Assembly: GCA_022775985.1 (NCBI GenBank)
Contig: JALFIM010000082.1
Coordinates: 1 to 54,888 of the forward strand
Direction of reading: 5' to 3'
DNA: 54,888 nucleotides
DNA from: Prevotella sp.
GTDB taxonomy: Bacteria > Bacteroidota > Bacteroidia > Bacteroidales > Bacteroidaceae
Each line of letters starts with the position of its first letter. The stretch's first letter is position 1. This document shows, one piece after another, positions 34,402 through 41,917 of this stretch. The notes beneath the pieces are model-generated. The model was not told where the DNA came from, ran no database searches, and saw nothing but the letters and a program-made list of their open reading frames with translations. A program made the position numbers and the translations under genes.

Positions 34402-34935
34402 TCAGAAGTTCTTGCCCAGCTCGTAAGACTGCTGCGGGTACTCCGACTGCTCTATGTCCTCGCGTCTCCAACTGTTCATGGCGGCTATCACCCCACGGTT
34501 TTCCCACTTCATGTACTTGGTGAAGTTATTGAAGAAAGCCATTGGCCCCTCTGCCGACTCCAGGCAGTCGTCGGCCATGGTGAGCAGCAGCGCTGACTTG
34601 CGGCCGCCCTGCAACGCCGCGTTGTTGGCATAGAAACGGTCTATGACGGCCTTCAACTGCGCGTTGATGTTGTAATAGTATATAGGCGAGGCGAACACTA
34701 TGGCATCCGACTCCAGCAGATGCGGGTTGAGCTCCTCCATGTCGTCCTTGTGTACGCAGCCCTTGCCCTTGTTGATGCAAGTGTCGCAGCCAAGGCAGCC
34801 GCGCACGTTCCTGAACGCGGCATCGAATCGGTACACCTCATGCCCTGCCTCCGTGGCTCCTTCTATAAACTTGTCTGCAAGCAGCGCAGACGTTCCATGC
34901 TTGTGGGCACTGCCCGTGATTACTACTATTCTCAT
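34402..34935 (-). CDS. Flavodoxin-fold iron-sulfur flavoprotein / NADPH-dependent FMN reductase family
   Basis: The 177-residue protein has the FMN phosphate loop GSAHKHGTS at 8-16 and a Cys cluster at 47, 50, 53 and 60 (CLGCDTCINKGKGC), the pattern of iron-sulfur flavoproteins. The later stretch FASPIYYYNINAQLKAVIDRFY is typical of the FMN-reductase fold. It probably moves electrons between a reduced carrier and an unknown acceptor in the cytoplasm. It is unlinked to its neighbours: the fumarase terminator lies upstream and the ATPase array downstream. The gap 34936-35117 upstream shows no clear promoter. Confidence 0.9.
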   Translation of the reverse strand: MRIVVITGSAHKHGTSALLADKFIEGATEAGHEVYRFDAAFRNVRGCLGCDTCINKGKGCVHKDDMEELNPHLLESDAIVFASPIYYYNINAQLKAVIDRFYANNAALQGGRKSALLLTMADDCLESAEGPMAFFNNFTKYMKWENRGVIAAMNSWRREDIEQSEYPQQSYELGKNF

Positions 34936-35117
34936 AATGTCATGTATTGTTTTTACTATCTGGCTGTAAAGTTACTGATTTACCGCCAATACCACTGTAC
35001 CTGAATTGCGGATAAAACGACACAAAATGCTATTTACACATGACGCATCTCAGGCAAAATTTCCACCGAAGTCTTGGATGTTTCAACAGAAACTATTTTC
35101 AAAACCATAATATAGCA

Positions 35118-35168
35118 ACAAAAAAACAGGAAGATTGGAGAGGTCGTATCCTCCACAATCTTCCTGTT
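35118..35168 (-). terminator. Intrinsic terminator of the fumarase gene
   Basis: A 13-bp perfect stem (35125-35137 with 35156-35168) with a 4-bp inner stem (GAGG 35140-35143, CCTC 35150-35153) is followed on the minus strand by a T run overlapping 35120-35126. Confidence 0.88.
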
Positions 35169-35212
35169 ATTATTTGGTGACCATGCCGTAGCGGCACAGC
35201 CTACTGCGTCAA

Positions 35213-36862
35213 TCACTTGCAGTTGGGACACCAGGGCTTGAGCTGCTTGAAGAAGTCGTTGCCCTTGTCGTCTACGAGAATGAATGCGGGGAAGTCCTCA
35301 ACGGTGATTTTCCAGATGGCCTCCATGCCCAGTTCGGGGTACTCCACGCACTCGATGCTCTTGATGGAGCTCTGCGACAGCACGGCAGCCACGCCGCCGA
35401 TGGTGCCCAGGTAGAATCCGCCGTGCTTCTTGCAGGCATCCGTCACCACCTGTCCGCGGTTGCCCTTGGCTATCATCACGAGGCTTGCGCCGTGATCCTG
35501 GAACTCGTCTACATACGGATCCATGCGGTTGGCGGTAGTCGGGCCCATGGAGCCACAGGGGTAACCCTCGGGAGTCTTTGCCGGGCCGGCGTAGAGGATG
35601 GGATGATCCTTGAAGTACTGCGGCATGTCCTCACCGGCATCGAGACGCGCCTTCAGCTTGGCGTGTGCTATGTCGCGGGCCACGATGATGGTGCCCTTGA
35701 GGTTGACACGCGTGCTCACGGGGTACTTGGTGAGCTCGGCACGCACGGCATCGATGCCCTTGTCGAGGTCTATCTCTATGCCCTTGGCGCCCTCACCGGG
35801 GCGGCGCAGCTCCTCGGGGATAAGCTCTGAGGGGTTGGTGTCCATCTTCTCAAGGAATATACCGTCCTTCGTTATCTTGGCCTTGATGTTGCGGTCGGCC
35901 GAGCAGCTTACTCCCATGCCGATGGGGCAGCTCGCTCCGTGGCGCGGCAGACGCACCACGCGGATGTCATGCGCCAGGTACTTGCCGCCGAACTGTGCGC
36001 CGAGACCTATCTTGTGGGCCTCCTCAAGGAGCTTCTGCTCCAAGTCTATGTCGCGGAAAGCACGGCCTGTCTCATCGCCCGTGGTAGGCAGTGCGTCGTA
36101 GTACTTGATGGATGCCAGCTTCACGGTGAGCAGGTTCTTCTCCGCGCTGGTGCCTCCTATGACGAAAGCTATGTGATAAGGAGGACAGGCTGCCGTGCCG
36201 AGGCTCTTCATCTTCTCCACGAGGAAAGGCAGGAGCGTGCCCTCGTTCTGTATGGTGGCCTTGGTCATGGGGTAGAAATAGGTCTTGTTGGCAGAGCCAC
36301 CGCCCTTGGCCACCATCACGAAGCGGTACTCGTCGCCCTCCGTGGCCTCGATGTCTATCTGCGCAGGGAGGTTGCAGCGTGTGTTCACCTCGTCGTACAT
36401 GTTGAGCGGAGCGTTCTGCGAGTAGCGCAAGTTGTCCTGCGTGTAGGTGTTGTACACGCCGAGCGAGAGAGCCTCCTCGTCCTCGAAGTCGGTCCATACG
36501 CGCTGTCCCTTCTCGCCGTGTATGATGGCCGTGCCGGTGTCCTGGCAGAAAGGCAGGATGCCCTTGACGGCAGTCTCGGCATTGCGGAGGAACTGCAGGG
36601 CCACATACTTGTCGTTCTCCGATGCCTCGGGGTCGGTGAGTATCTTGGCCACCTGCTCGTTGTGCTCGCGGCGCAGCATGAACTCCACGTCGTGGAAAGC
36701 CTGCTGTGCGAGCAGCGTGAGAGCCTCTTTTGATACTTTGAGGATGGTCTTGCCCTCAAACTCAGCCGTGCTTACGCCTTCCTTGGTAAGCAGACGGTAT
36801 TCGGTAGTGTCCTTGCCCAACTGGAACATAGGAGCATACTTGAACTCTGGTGTTTTAGCCAT
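35213..36862 (-). CDS. fumA: Class I fumarate hydratase (iron-sulfur fumarase)
   Basis: This 549-residue enzyme interconverts fumarate and malate in the cytoplasm with an oxygen-sensitive [4Fe-4S] cluster; in Bacteroidales it serves the reductive branch to succinate. Probable cluster cysteines lie in [22 protein letters not shown] and [12 protein letters not shown]. The beta-subunit-like C-terminal part has [15 protein letters not shown] and the end [10 protein letters not shown]. Length fits the fused E. coli FumA/FumB type. ATG 36862 ([13 protein letters not shown]) is chosen over an upstream in-frame start because it matches the family N-terminus. It is monocistronic with its own promoter and terminator. 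Confidence 0.96.
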   Translation of the reverse strand: MAKTPEFKYAPMFQLGKDTTEYRLLTKEGVSTAEFEGKTILKVSKEALTLLAQQAFHDVEFMLRREHNEQVAKILTDPEASENDKYVALQFLRNAETAVKGILPFCQDTGTAIIHGEKGQRVWTDFEDEEALSLGVYNTYTQDNLRYSQNAPLNMYDEVNTRCNLPAQIDIEATEGDEYRFVMVAKGGGSANKTYFYPMTKATIQNEGTLLPFLVEKMKSLGTAACPPYHIAFVIGGTSAEKNLLTVKLASIKYYDALPTTGDETGRAFRDIDLEQKLLEEAHKIGLGAQFGGKYLAHDIRVVRLPRHGASCPIGMGVSCSADRNIKAKITKDGIFLEKMDTNPSELIPEELRRPGEGAKGIEIDLDKGIDAVRAELTKYPVSTRVNLKGTIIVARDIAHAKLKARLDAGEDMPQYFKDHPILYAGPAKTPEGYPCGSMGPTTANRMDPYVDEFQDHGASLVMIAKGNRGQVVTDACKKHGGFYLGTIGGVAAVLSQSSIKSIECVEYPELGMEAIWKITVEDFPAFILVDDKGNDFFKQLKPWCPNCK

Positions 36863-36959
36863 AATGTTATTTTTGATATGTCTTGATGTGTTTGCTATAA
36901 TACGTGCCCCCACAGCCATGGCGCAGCGCCATGCGTGCGGCCTGTGGTGTAGGCTGATG

Positions 36960-36967
36960 CAAAGTTA
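36960..36967 (-). promoter_or_regulatory. Promoter -7 element for fumarase
   Basis: Reads TAACTTTG on the minus strand, 97 nt before ATG 36862. The leader contains a CATGGCGC/GCGCCATG hairpin near 36917-36933. Confidence 0.6.
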
Positions 36968-37105
36968 ATAGTTTTTCCGCAATTACGCCAATTCCAGCAT
37001 CCTATTTTTCTGCCGCAGGGCGGGGTTGGCCCCACCATGCCGATACGGTGCGGCATGCTACGGCAAATGCACATCATGTGGAGAAAAATTTTCGGCCCGT
37101 AAAAG

Positions 37106-37137
37106 TTTGCCGCATCAAGGATTTATTCGTACATTTG
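37106..37137 (+). promoter_or_regulatory. Promoter for the aquaporin gene
   Basis: TTTG at 37106-37109 and TACATTTG at 37130-37137 are 20 nt apart, a good -33/-7 pair. The leader of about 130 nt to ATG 37276 shows no recognised riboswitch. Confidence 0.75.
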
Positions 37138-37275
37138 CAGCATCGGGCCATGCCGAAGGTCTGCCACATGTATGCGGACTGGCCTATCATTATGCGCCTA
37201 CACCTATTATTATATATACTACTGAGAGTATTCCAATATAAGAACCTGACAATATTCAAAAAAACACAAGCTATT

Positions 37276-37962
37276 ATGAAGAAGTATTTAGCAGAAATGT
37301 TCGGCACGATGGTGCTCGTACTCATGGGCTGCGGTGCCGCCGTGAGCCTCGGTTGCAACAATGGCGATGCCGCCACGGTAGTGGGCACGGCTATGGCGTT
37401 CGGCCTGGCCGTAGTGGCAATGGCCTACACCATAGGCGGTATATCAGGATGCCACATCAATCCCGCCATAACGCTCGGAGTGTATCTCAGCGGCAGGATG
37501 AGCGGCAAGGATGCCGCCATGTATGCCGTCTATCAGGTCATCGGCGGCGTGATAGGCGCGGCCGTGCTGTGGGTGCTCACCTCCACAGCCGGACTCACGG
37601 GCACGGGAGCCAACGACTTGCAGCTAAACGGCGCTACCACTATTGCGCCACTCGGCGGTCTGCTGGCAGAGGTGTTCTTCACGTGCGTGTTCGTGCTCGT
37701 GGTGCTCGGCGCCACATCCAAGACCAACGGTGCCACCAACAACTTCGCAGGACTGGCCATTGGTCTGTCGCTCGTGCTCGTACACCTGTGCTGCATACGC
37801 TACACCGGCACGTCGGTGAACCCGGCACGCAGCATCGGCCCGGCACTGTTTGAGGGCGGCACGGCTCTCACCAACCTGTGGATATTCATCGTAGGGCCAC
37901 TGATCGGCGCGGCACTGGCCGCCCTGATATGGAAAGTGGTGGACACGCCGGCCAAGAAATAG
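37276..37962 (+). CDS. aqpZ: Aquaporin (MIP family, AqpZ-like)
   Basis: The 228-residue inner-membrane channel has the two MIP half-helix motifs NPA at 62-64 (GCHINPAITLG) and 182-184 (SVNPARSIGP), with the selectivity arginine at 185. Six membrane helices are visible. The compact length and the sequence around the second NPA fit a water-selective AqpZ rather than a glycerol facilitator. ATG 37276 (MKKYLAEMFGTM) is the family start. It is monocistronic, with a good promoter upstream and a strong hairpin downstream. Confidence 0.95.
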   Translation: MKKYLAEMFGTMVLVLMGCGAAVSLGCNNGDAATVVGTAMAFGLAVVAMAYTIGGISGCHINPAITLGVYLSGRMSGKDAAMYAVYQVIGGVIGAAVLWVLTSTAGLTGTGANDLQLNGATTIAPLGGLLAEVFFTCVFVLVVLGATSKTNGATNNFAGLAIGLSLVLVHLCCIRYTGTSVNPARSIGPALFEGGTALTNLWIFIVGPLIGAALAALIWKVVDTPAKK

Positions 37963-37988
37963 GCCGTAACGACATACGGCAACATGAG

Positions 37989-38035
37989 GTACGGCACCAT
38001 GACGGCACGCCAAGCACGTGGTCATGGTGCCGTAC
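37989..38035 (+). terminator. Hairpin after aqpZ
   Basis: A 15-bp perfect inverted repeat, GTACGGCACCATGAC at 37989-38003 and its complement at 38021-38035, with a 17-nt loop. No T run follows. Confidence 0.65.
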
Positions 38036-38090
38036 TTGCTGCATGCTCATGACGGATATCGCTGCGCACGTGATGTTTTTCGGGCATTCG

Positions 38091-38122
38091 TTTGCCTGTT
38101 AGCCTATGATTTAGTAACTTTG
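38091..38122 (+). promoter_or_regulatory. Promoter for the secreted protein gene at 38155
   Basis: TTTG at 38091-38094 and TAACTTTG at 38115-38122 with a 20-nt spacer. Confidence 0.8.
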
Positions 38123-38154
38123 CGGCAGACTGAATCATCAATACCTATAATATC

Positions 38155-39213
38155 ATGTACAACATGCTTAGAATCAAAGAGAACCGCGACAACAGCCGTT
38201 GTCATCAGCAAGTGAGAAACGCATCAGGCACCACATTACGCACCATCGCCATGTCGGTACTGCTCGCAGTGGCCACCACATCGGCAGCACAATCCACCGG
38301 CAACCGCCATGTGAGAAAGCCGAAGGCCGCCGCCACTGCCACCACACAGACATACACATACACAGGCCCGAGAATACAGATAGGACATCACCCCTACCGC
38401 TGCTCACTGGTGGGCACGGTGAAAGGCATGACAGGGGAAGGTTTCCAGGGCATGGCCGTGCATGGCAACTACGTGGTGAGCCTCCAGAACTCAGGTATCT
38501 GCAACATAAGCACATACGACGGCAACACACTCAAGCAGCTCACCACCTACAAACTGGCGAGCAACAACCGCGTAAACCACTCCAACGTGGCCGCCTTCGG
38601 CACTGAGAAAGCCGATGCCGCCGACCCGATGCCCGTGCTCTACGTCAGCCAGGCGGCACGCGAGCCGTACAACGGACGCAAGGACGTGTGCTTCGTGGAA
38701 CGGCTCGGCATGGATAAGTCTACCACCGTGCAGACGATATACCTCGATGATGCCGACAAGATATTCGGGTATGCCCTGCAATGGACCGTAGACCGCTTCA
38801 ACAATCTGCTCATAGGCTACGGCAACACCGTGAACAACGACGCGCCCGACAACCGCCATGCTGTCATCATATTCCGTCTGCCCAAACTGTCGGAAGGCCG
38901 CGACGTGACGCTGCGCCGCGAGCAGGCCATCGACTTCTTCTACATAGAGGACTCGCACAACGTAAATCTCAACCCGCTCATCGGCCAGGGGCTATGCGTC
39001 AGCAACGACCGTCTGTTCATGCCCACGGGCTTTGGCACGGCAGAACGCCCAAGCATCATGTACGTAGTGGGACTCACAACGCACCGCCTGGAAAACGCCA
39101 TCGACATGACACGCTCTACTAAAAACGAACTTGAGGACTGCGATGTGTACAACGATGAGTACATACTACTGCAGACGGTGAAGGGCGACATCTACCGCGT
39201 GGAGTTCCAATAA
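38155..39213 (+). CDS. Secreted protein of unknown function, possible beta-propeller
   Basis: I do not recognise the family. The 352-residue product has a long basic N-region, then a hydrophobic stretch ending in a signal-peptidase-like site (IAMSVLLAVATTSAAQS, about residues 31-47). Repeated strand-turn-strand patterns follow, such as GMAVHGNYVVSLQNSGICNI, DRFNNLLIGYGNT and NDEYILLQTVKGDIYRVEF, which resemble beta-propeller blades. It is probably periplasmic or surface-exposed. It stands alone, with a strong promoter and a downstream 15-bp hairpin. A shorter start at 38164 is possible. Confidence 0.7.
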   Translation: MYNMLRIKENRDNSRCHQQVRNASGTTLRTIAMSVLLAVATTSAAQSTGNRHVRKPKAAATATTQTYTYTGPRIQIGHHPYRCSLVGTVKGMTGEGFQGMAVHGNYVVSLQNSGICNISTYDGNTLKQLTTYKLASNNRVNHSNVAAFGTEKADAADPMPVLYVSQAAREPYNGRKDVCFVERLGMDKSTTVQTIYLDDADKIFGYALQWTVDRFNNLLIGYGNTVNNDAPDNRHAVIIFRLPKLSEGRDVTLRREQAIDFFYIEDSHNVNLNPLIGQGLCVSNDRLFMPTGFGTAERPSIMYVVGLTTHRLENAIDMTRSTKNELEDCDVYNDEYILLQTVKGDIYRVEFQ

Positions 39214-39222
39214 CCGAAGGCT

Positions 39223-39261
39223 CATAGCCGTGTGGCACAGGCAGTATGCCACACGGCTATG
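39223..39261 (+). terminator. Hairpin after the secreted protein gene
   Basis: CATAGCCGTGTGGCA at 39223-39237 pairs perfectly with 39247-39261 around a 9-nt loop. A T run occurs only about 14 nt later. Confidence 0.7.
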
Positions 39262-39292
39262 ACGGAAAATGATGTTTTTTAACTTTTCCGAT

Positions 39293-39324
39293 TTTGTTTC
39301 ATAGGGTTTTATACGCTAACTTTG
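39293..39324 (+). promoter_or_regulatory. Promoter for the exported nitroreductase
   Basis: TTTG at 39293-39296 and TAACTTTG at 39317-39324 with a 20-nt spacer. Confidence 0.8.
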
Positions 39325-39438
39325 CAACGGCAATGTCCTGCTGCGGCTGCCGACACACGCCTGACAATGACGGCATGGCGTGACGATATGGCGCAGCACG
39401 GCATGGCGTTGCGGACAAGAATCATAAAAAGACAGGTT

Positions 39439-40068
39439 ATGAGAAAGATACTCCTTACCACACTCTCGCTGTGGGCCGCCGCCTCTATGGCGCAGTCGGC
39501 CGGCGACATAGTACTCAACCAGCCCGACATGAAGCGCGGCAACAGCATCATGCAGACCCTCGCCGACAGGCATTCCACACGTGAGTGCAACGGCAAGGCA
39601 CTGTCGGCCGCCGACCTGTCTGACCTGCTGTGGGCCGCCAATGGCGTGAACCGCGCCGACGGCAAGCGCACGGCACCATCGGCTCTCAACCGCCAGGACA
39701 TAGACATATATGTGGTGATGGAGTCGGGAGCGTACCTCTATGATGCCAAGAGCCACAAACTCGTGCTCGTGGCCAAGGGTGACCATCGCGGACTTGTGGC
39801 CGGAGGACAGGACTTCGTGAGGTCGTTCCCGGTGTCGCTGGTCATGGTGTCAGACCTCTCTCGGTTTGGAAAGACCGACGACCGCACACGGCTCATGGCC
39901 GCAGTAGATGCCGGTGCCGTGTCGCAAAACATATCGCTGTTCTGCTCCGGCTGCGGACTCGTCACCGTGCCACGCGCGTCAATGGACTACGACGGGCTCA
40001 CAAAGCTGCTGAAGCTCAAGCCTTCTCAGCTCCTGCTCATGAACAATCCCGTGGGATATGCCAAATGA
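39439..40068 (+). CDS. Exported nitroreductase-fold protein (SagB/ThcOx type)
   Basis: The 209-residue precursor has a signal peptide (MRKILLTTLSLWAAASMAQS) followed by a nitroreductase fold: RHSTRECNGKALSAADLSDLLWAANGVNR at the start and DAGAVSQNISLFCSGCGLVTVPRA in the core. Such proteins bind FMN and oxidise or reduce small molecules or peptides. Export of a flavin enzyme is unusual but common for this subgroup in Bacteroidetes. ATG 39439 is chosen because it gives the signal peptide; the upstream frame overlaps the promoter. Its substrate is unknown. Confidence 0.88.
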   Translation: MRKILLTTLSLWAAASMAQSAGDIVLNQPDMKRGNSIMQTLADRHSTRECNGKALSAADLSDLLWAANGVNRADGKRTAPSALNRQDIDIYVVMESGAYLYDAKSHKLVLVAKGDHRGLVAGGQDFVRSFPVSLVMVSDLSRFGKTDDRTRLMAAVDAGAVSQNISLFCSGCGLVTVPRASMDYDGLTKLLKLKPSQLLLMNNPVGYAK

Positions 40069-40136
40069 CAGGCATACCCCTTTATATAAACAAAGGTGTA
40101 CCATAAACAAGTGAACAACAAAAAACAATAAGCAAT

Positions 40137-40730
40137 ATGAAGAAACCGAAGAACATGGGCCTCATCATCGTAATAGCGGTGGTGGCCATAATAGTGATGT
40201 GGGGCATCGGAGGCTACAACAGTCTCGTATCAATGGACGAGAACGTGAACAACAAATGGGCCAACGTGGAGACTCAGTACCAACGCCGCAGCGACCTCAT
40301 ACCAAACCTCGTGAACACCGTGAAGGGCTATGCCACGCACGAGAAGTCGACACTTGAGGCCGTGATGCAGGCCCGTTCACAGGCCACACAGGTGCGCATA
40401 GACCCCGCCAACTGCACTCCCGGGCAGCTCGCGGCATATCAGAAGGCACAGGGCGACGTGACTACCGCGCTCGGCAAGTTGCTCGCCATAACGGAGAACT
40501 ATCCGCAGCTCAAGGCCAACGAGAACTTCCTCGAGCTGCAGTCGCAGCTCGAGGGCACGGAGAACCGCATCAACGTGGCCCGCAAAGACTTCAACGACAC
40601 TGCCAAGGAGTACAACGTGGCCATACGCAGATTCCCGAAAAGCATACTCGCCTCGATGTTCGGATTCGAGAAGCACAACTACTTCGAGGCGGAGGCCGGT
40701 GCCGAGAAAGCCCCGAAAGTGGAATTCTAA
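40137..40730 (+). CDS. LemA family protein
   Basis: The 197-residue protein has one N-terminal membrane helix (residues 8-24, IIVIAVVAIIVMWGIGGYNSL) and then the LemA helical domain (NNKWANVETQYQRRSDLIPNLVNTVKGYATHE, ENFLELQSQLEGTENRINVARKDFND). It sits in the inner membrane with the helical part outside the cytoplasm. It lies 12 bp before a TPM-domain gene, a pair found in many bacteria, which suggests a joint envelope function. Confidence 0.95.
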   Translation: MKKPKNMGLIIVIAVVAIIVMWGIGGYNSLVSMDENVNNKWANVETQYQRRSDLIPNLVNTVKGYATHEKSTLEAVMQARSQATQVRIDPANCTPGQLAAYQKAQGDVTTALGKLLAITENYPQLKANENFLELQSQLEGTENRINVARKDFNDTAKEYNVAIRRFPKSILASMFGFEKHNYFEAEAGAEKAPKVEF

Positions 40731-40742
40731 TCCGCCGTACAC

Positions 40743-41681
40743 ATGACTTCACATCGTAGCAATGGCGCGTGCCGCTCCGCCGCATGGCGGAGCATGCTGC
40801 TCGCATGGGTGCTGATGCTCATGCCCGTAGTGGGCATGGCCGACGTCAGCGTGGCCGACGTGCCTAACGTGCGGCTCAAGGACGCGAGCCAGTATGTCAG
40901 CGACAGCGGCAACATACTGTCGGCAGCGGCACGCGACAGCATCAACAGCATGCTCGGAAGGCTCGAGAAGAGCACGGGCATAGAGACGGCCGTGGTGATG
41001 ATGCCCACCATAGGCGATGCCGACATATTCGACTTCGCACACGAACTGTTCCGCTCATGGGGCATAGGCAAGAAGAAGTCCGACAACGGTCTGCTCATAC
41101 TCTTCGTCATGGACCAGCACAAGGTGAGGTTCACCACTGGCTACGGACTTGAGGGTACGATGACCGATGCCATGTCAAAGCGCATACAGATGCAGCAGAT
41201 GGTGCCCGCCTTCAAGCGCGGCGAATGGGACAAAGGCATGGTAGACGGCGTGCGTGCCGCCGTGTCGGTGCTCGACGGCAGCATGCAACCCGACGCTCCC
41301 GATGATGACGGCGACGACGACATACTGGCTTTTACCATCGTGCTGATTGCCATCATAGTAATGGCTGGGATAATCGTGGCCATCGGCAGCAAGCAGAAAT
41401 GCCCGAAGTGCGGCAAGAAAGGCATGCGCAAGACGAGCGAAAAACGAATGACGGTGAACCTCGGACGCGGCCGACGCAAGACCATCATACGCACTACATA
41501 CGCCTGTCCCAACTGCGGACATGTCATAACTCGCGATGATGAGCAGGACGATGACAACGGACTCGCCGCAGGTGCTGTCCTTGGCGCGATGTTAGGCGGC
41601 TCTGGAGGCGGTGGCGGACTGTCTGGCGGCAGCTTTGGAGGAGGTTCCACAGGCGGCGGAGGCTCCACATCTGGGTGGTAA
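40743..41681 (+). CDS. TPM domain membrane protein with zinc ribbon and Gly-rich tail
   Basis: The 312-residue protein has a signal-like N-terminal helix (to about residue 34). An extracytoplasmic TPM domain lies at about 45-175 (ASQYVSDSGNILSAAARDSINSML, LLILFVMDQHKVRFTTGYGLEG) and a membrane helix at 196-215. A CxxC...CxxC zinc ribbon has Cys220, 223, 255 and 258, and the tail is Gly/Ser-rich (from residue 285). TPM proteins of the YgcG group are paired with LemA and linked to membrane-protein upkeep. The zinc ribbon on the inner side is less common. Confidence 0.9.
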   Translation: MTSHRSNGACRSAAWRSMLLAWVLMLMPVVGMADVSVADVPNVRLKDASQYVSDSGNILSAAARDSINSMLGRLEKSTGIETAVVMMPTIGDADIFDFAHELFRSWGIGKKKSDNGLLILFVMDQHKVRFTTGYGLEGTMTDAMSKRIQMQQMVPAFKRGEWDKGMVDGVRAAVSVLDGSMQPDAPDDDGDDDILAFTIVLIAIIVMAGIIVAIGSKQKCPKCGKKGMRKTSEKRMTVNLGRGRRKTIIRTTYACPNCGHVITRDDEQDDDNGLAAGAVLGAMLGGSGGGGGLSGGSFGGGSTGGGGSTSGW

Positions 41682-41713
41682 GTACCGTCTATCCATAACA
41701 CTACACTCACCAT

Positions 41714-41813
41714 CGCGGCATGCGTAAGATGCAGTATGGCATACTGTAACCAGCTATATGGCGTGCCATAATCAGCAACATGGCATACCATAATCAGCGG
41801 CATGGCGCGACGG
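41714..41813. repeat. 22-bp phased array before nrdJ
   Basis: ATGGC recurs at 41736, 41758, 41780 and 41802, exactly 22 bp apart, with a weaker unit at about 41714. Units 2 and 3 contain near-palindromes ATGGCGTGCCAT and ATGGCATACCAT, followed by AATCAGC at 41770 and 41792. TAATCAGCGGC is shared with the array at 11481. Confidence 0.88.
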
Positions 41814-41875
41814 TAGGCAACACAGTTTTTTTGAAAATGGCACACACAAGGTTTTATTATATGGAATAAAAATAG

Positions 41876-41883
41876 TAGTTTTG
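41876..41883 (+). promoter_or_regulatory. Promoter -7 element for nrdJ
   Basis: TAGTTTTG fits TAnnTTTG, 34 nt before ATG 41918. I see no cobalamin riboswitch in the gap. Confidence 0.6.
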
Positions 41884-41917
41884 CAACCTATAAAACCAGA
41901 GAAAGCATTTTTTATTG

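Noticed and set aside
41682..41917. Cobalamin riboswitch before nrdJ
   Set aside because: No B12-box-like conserved core was seen; the gap is short and filled by the 22-bp array.
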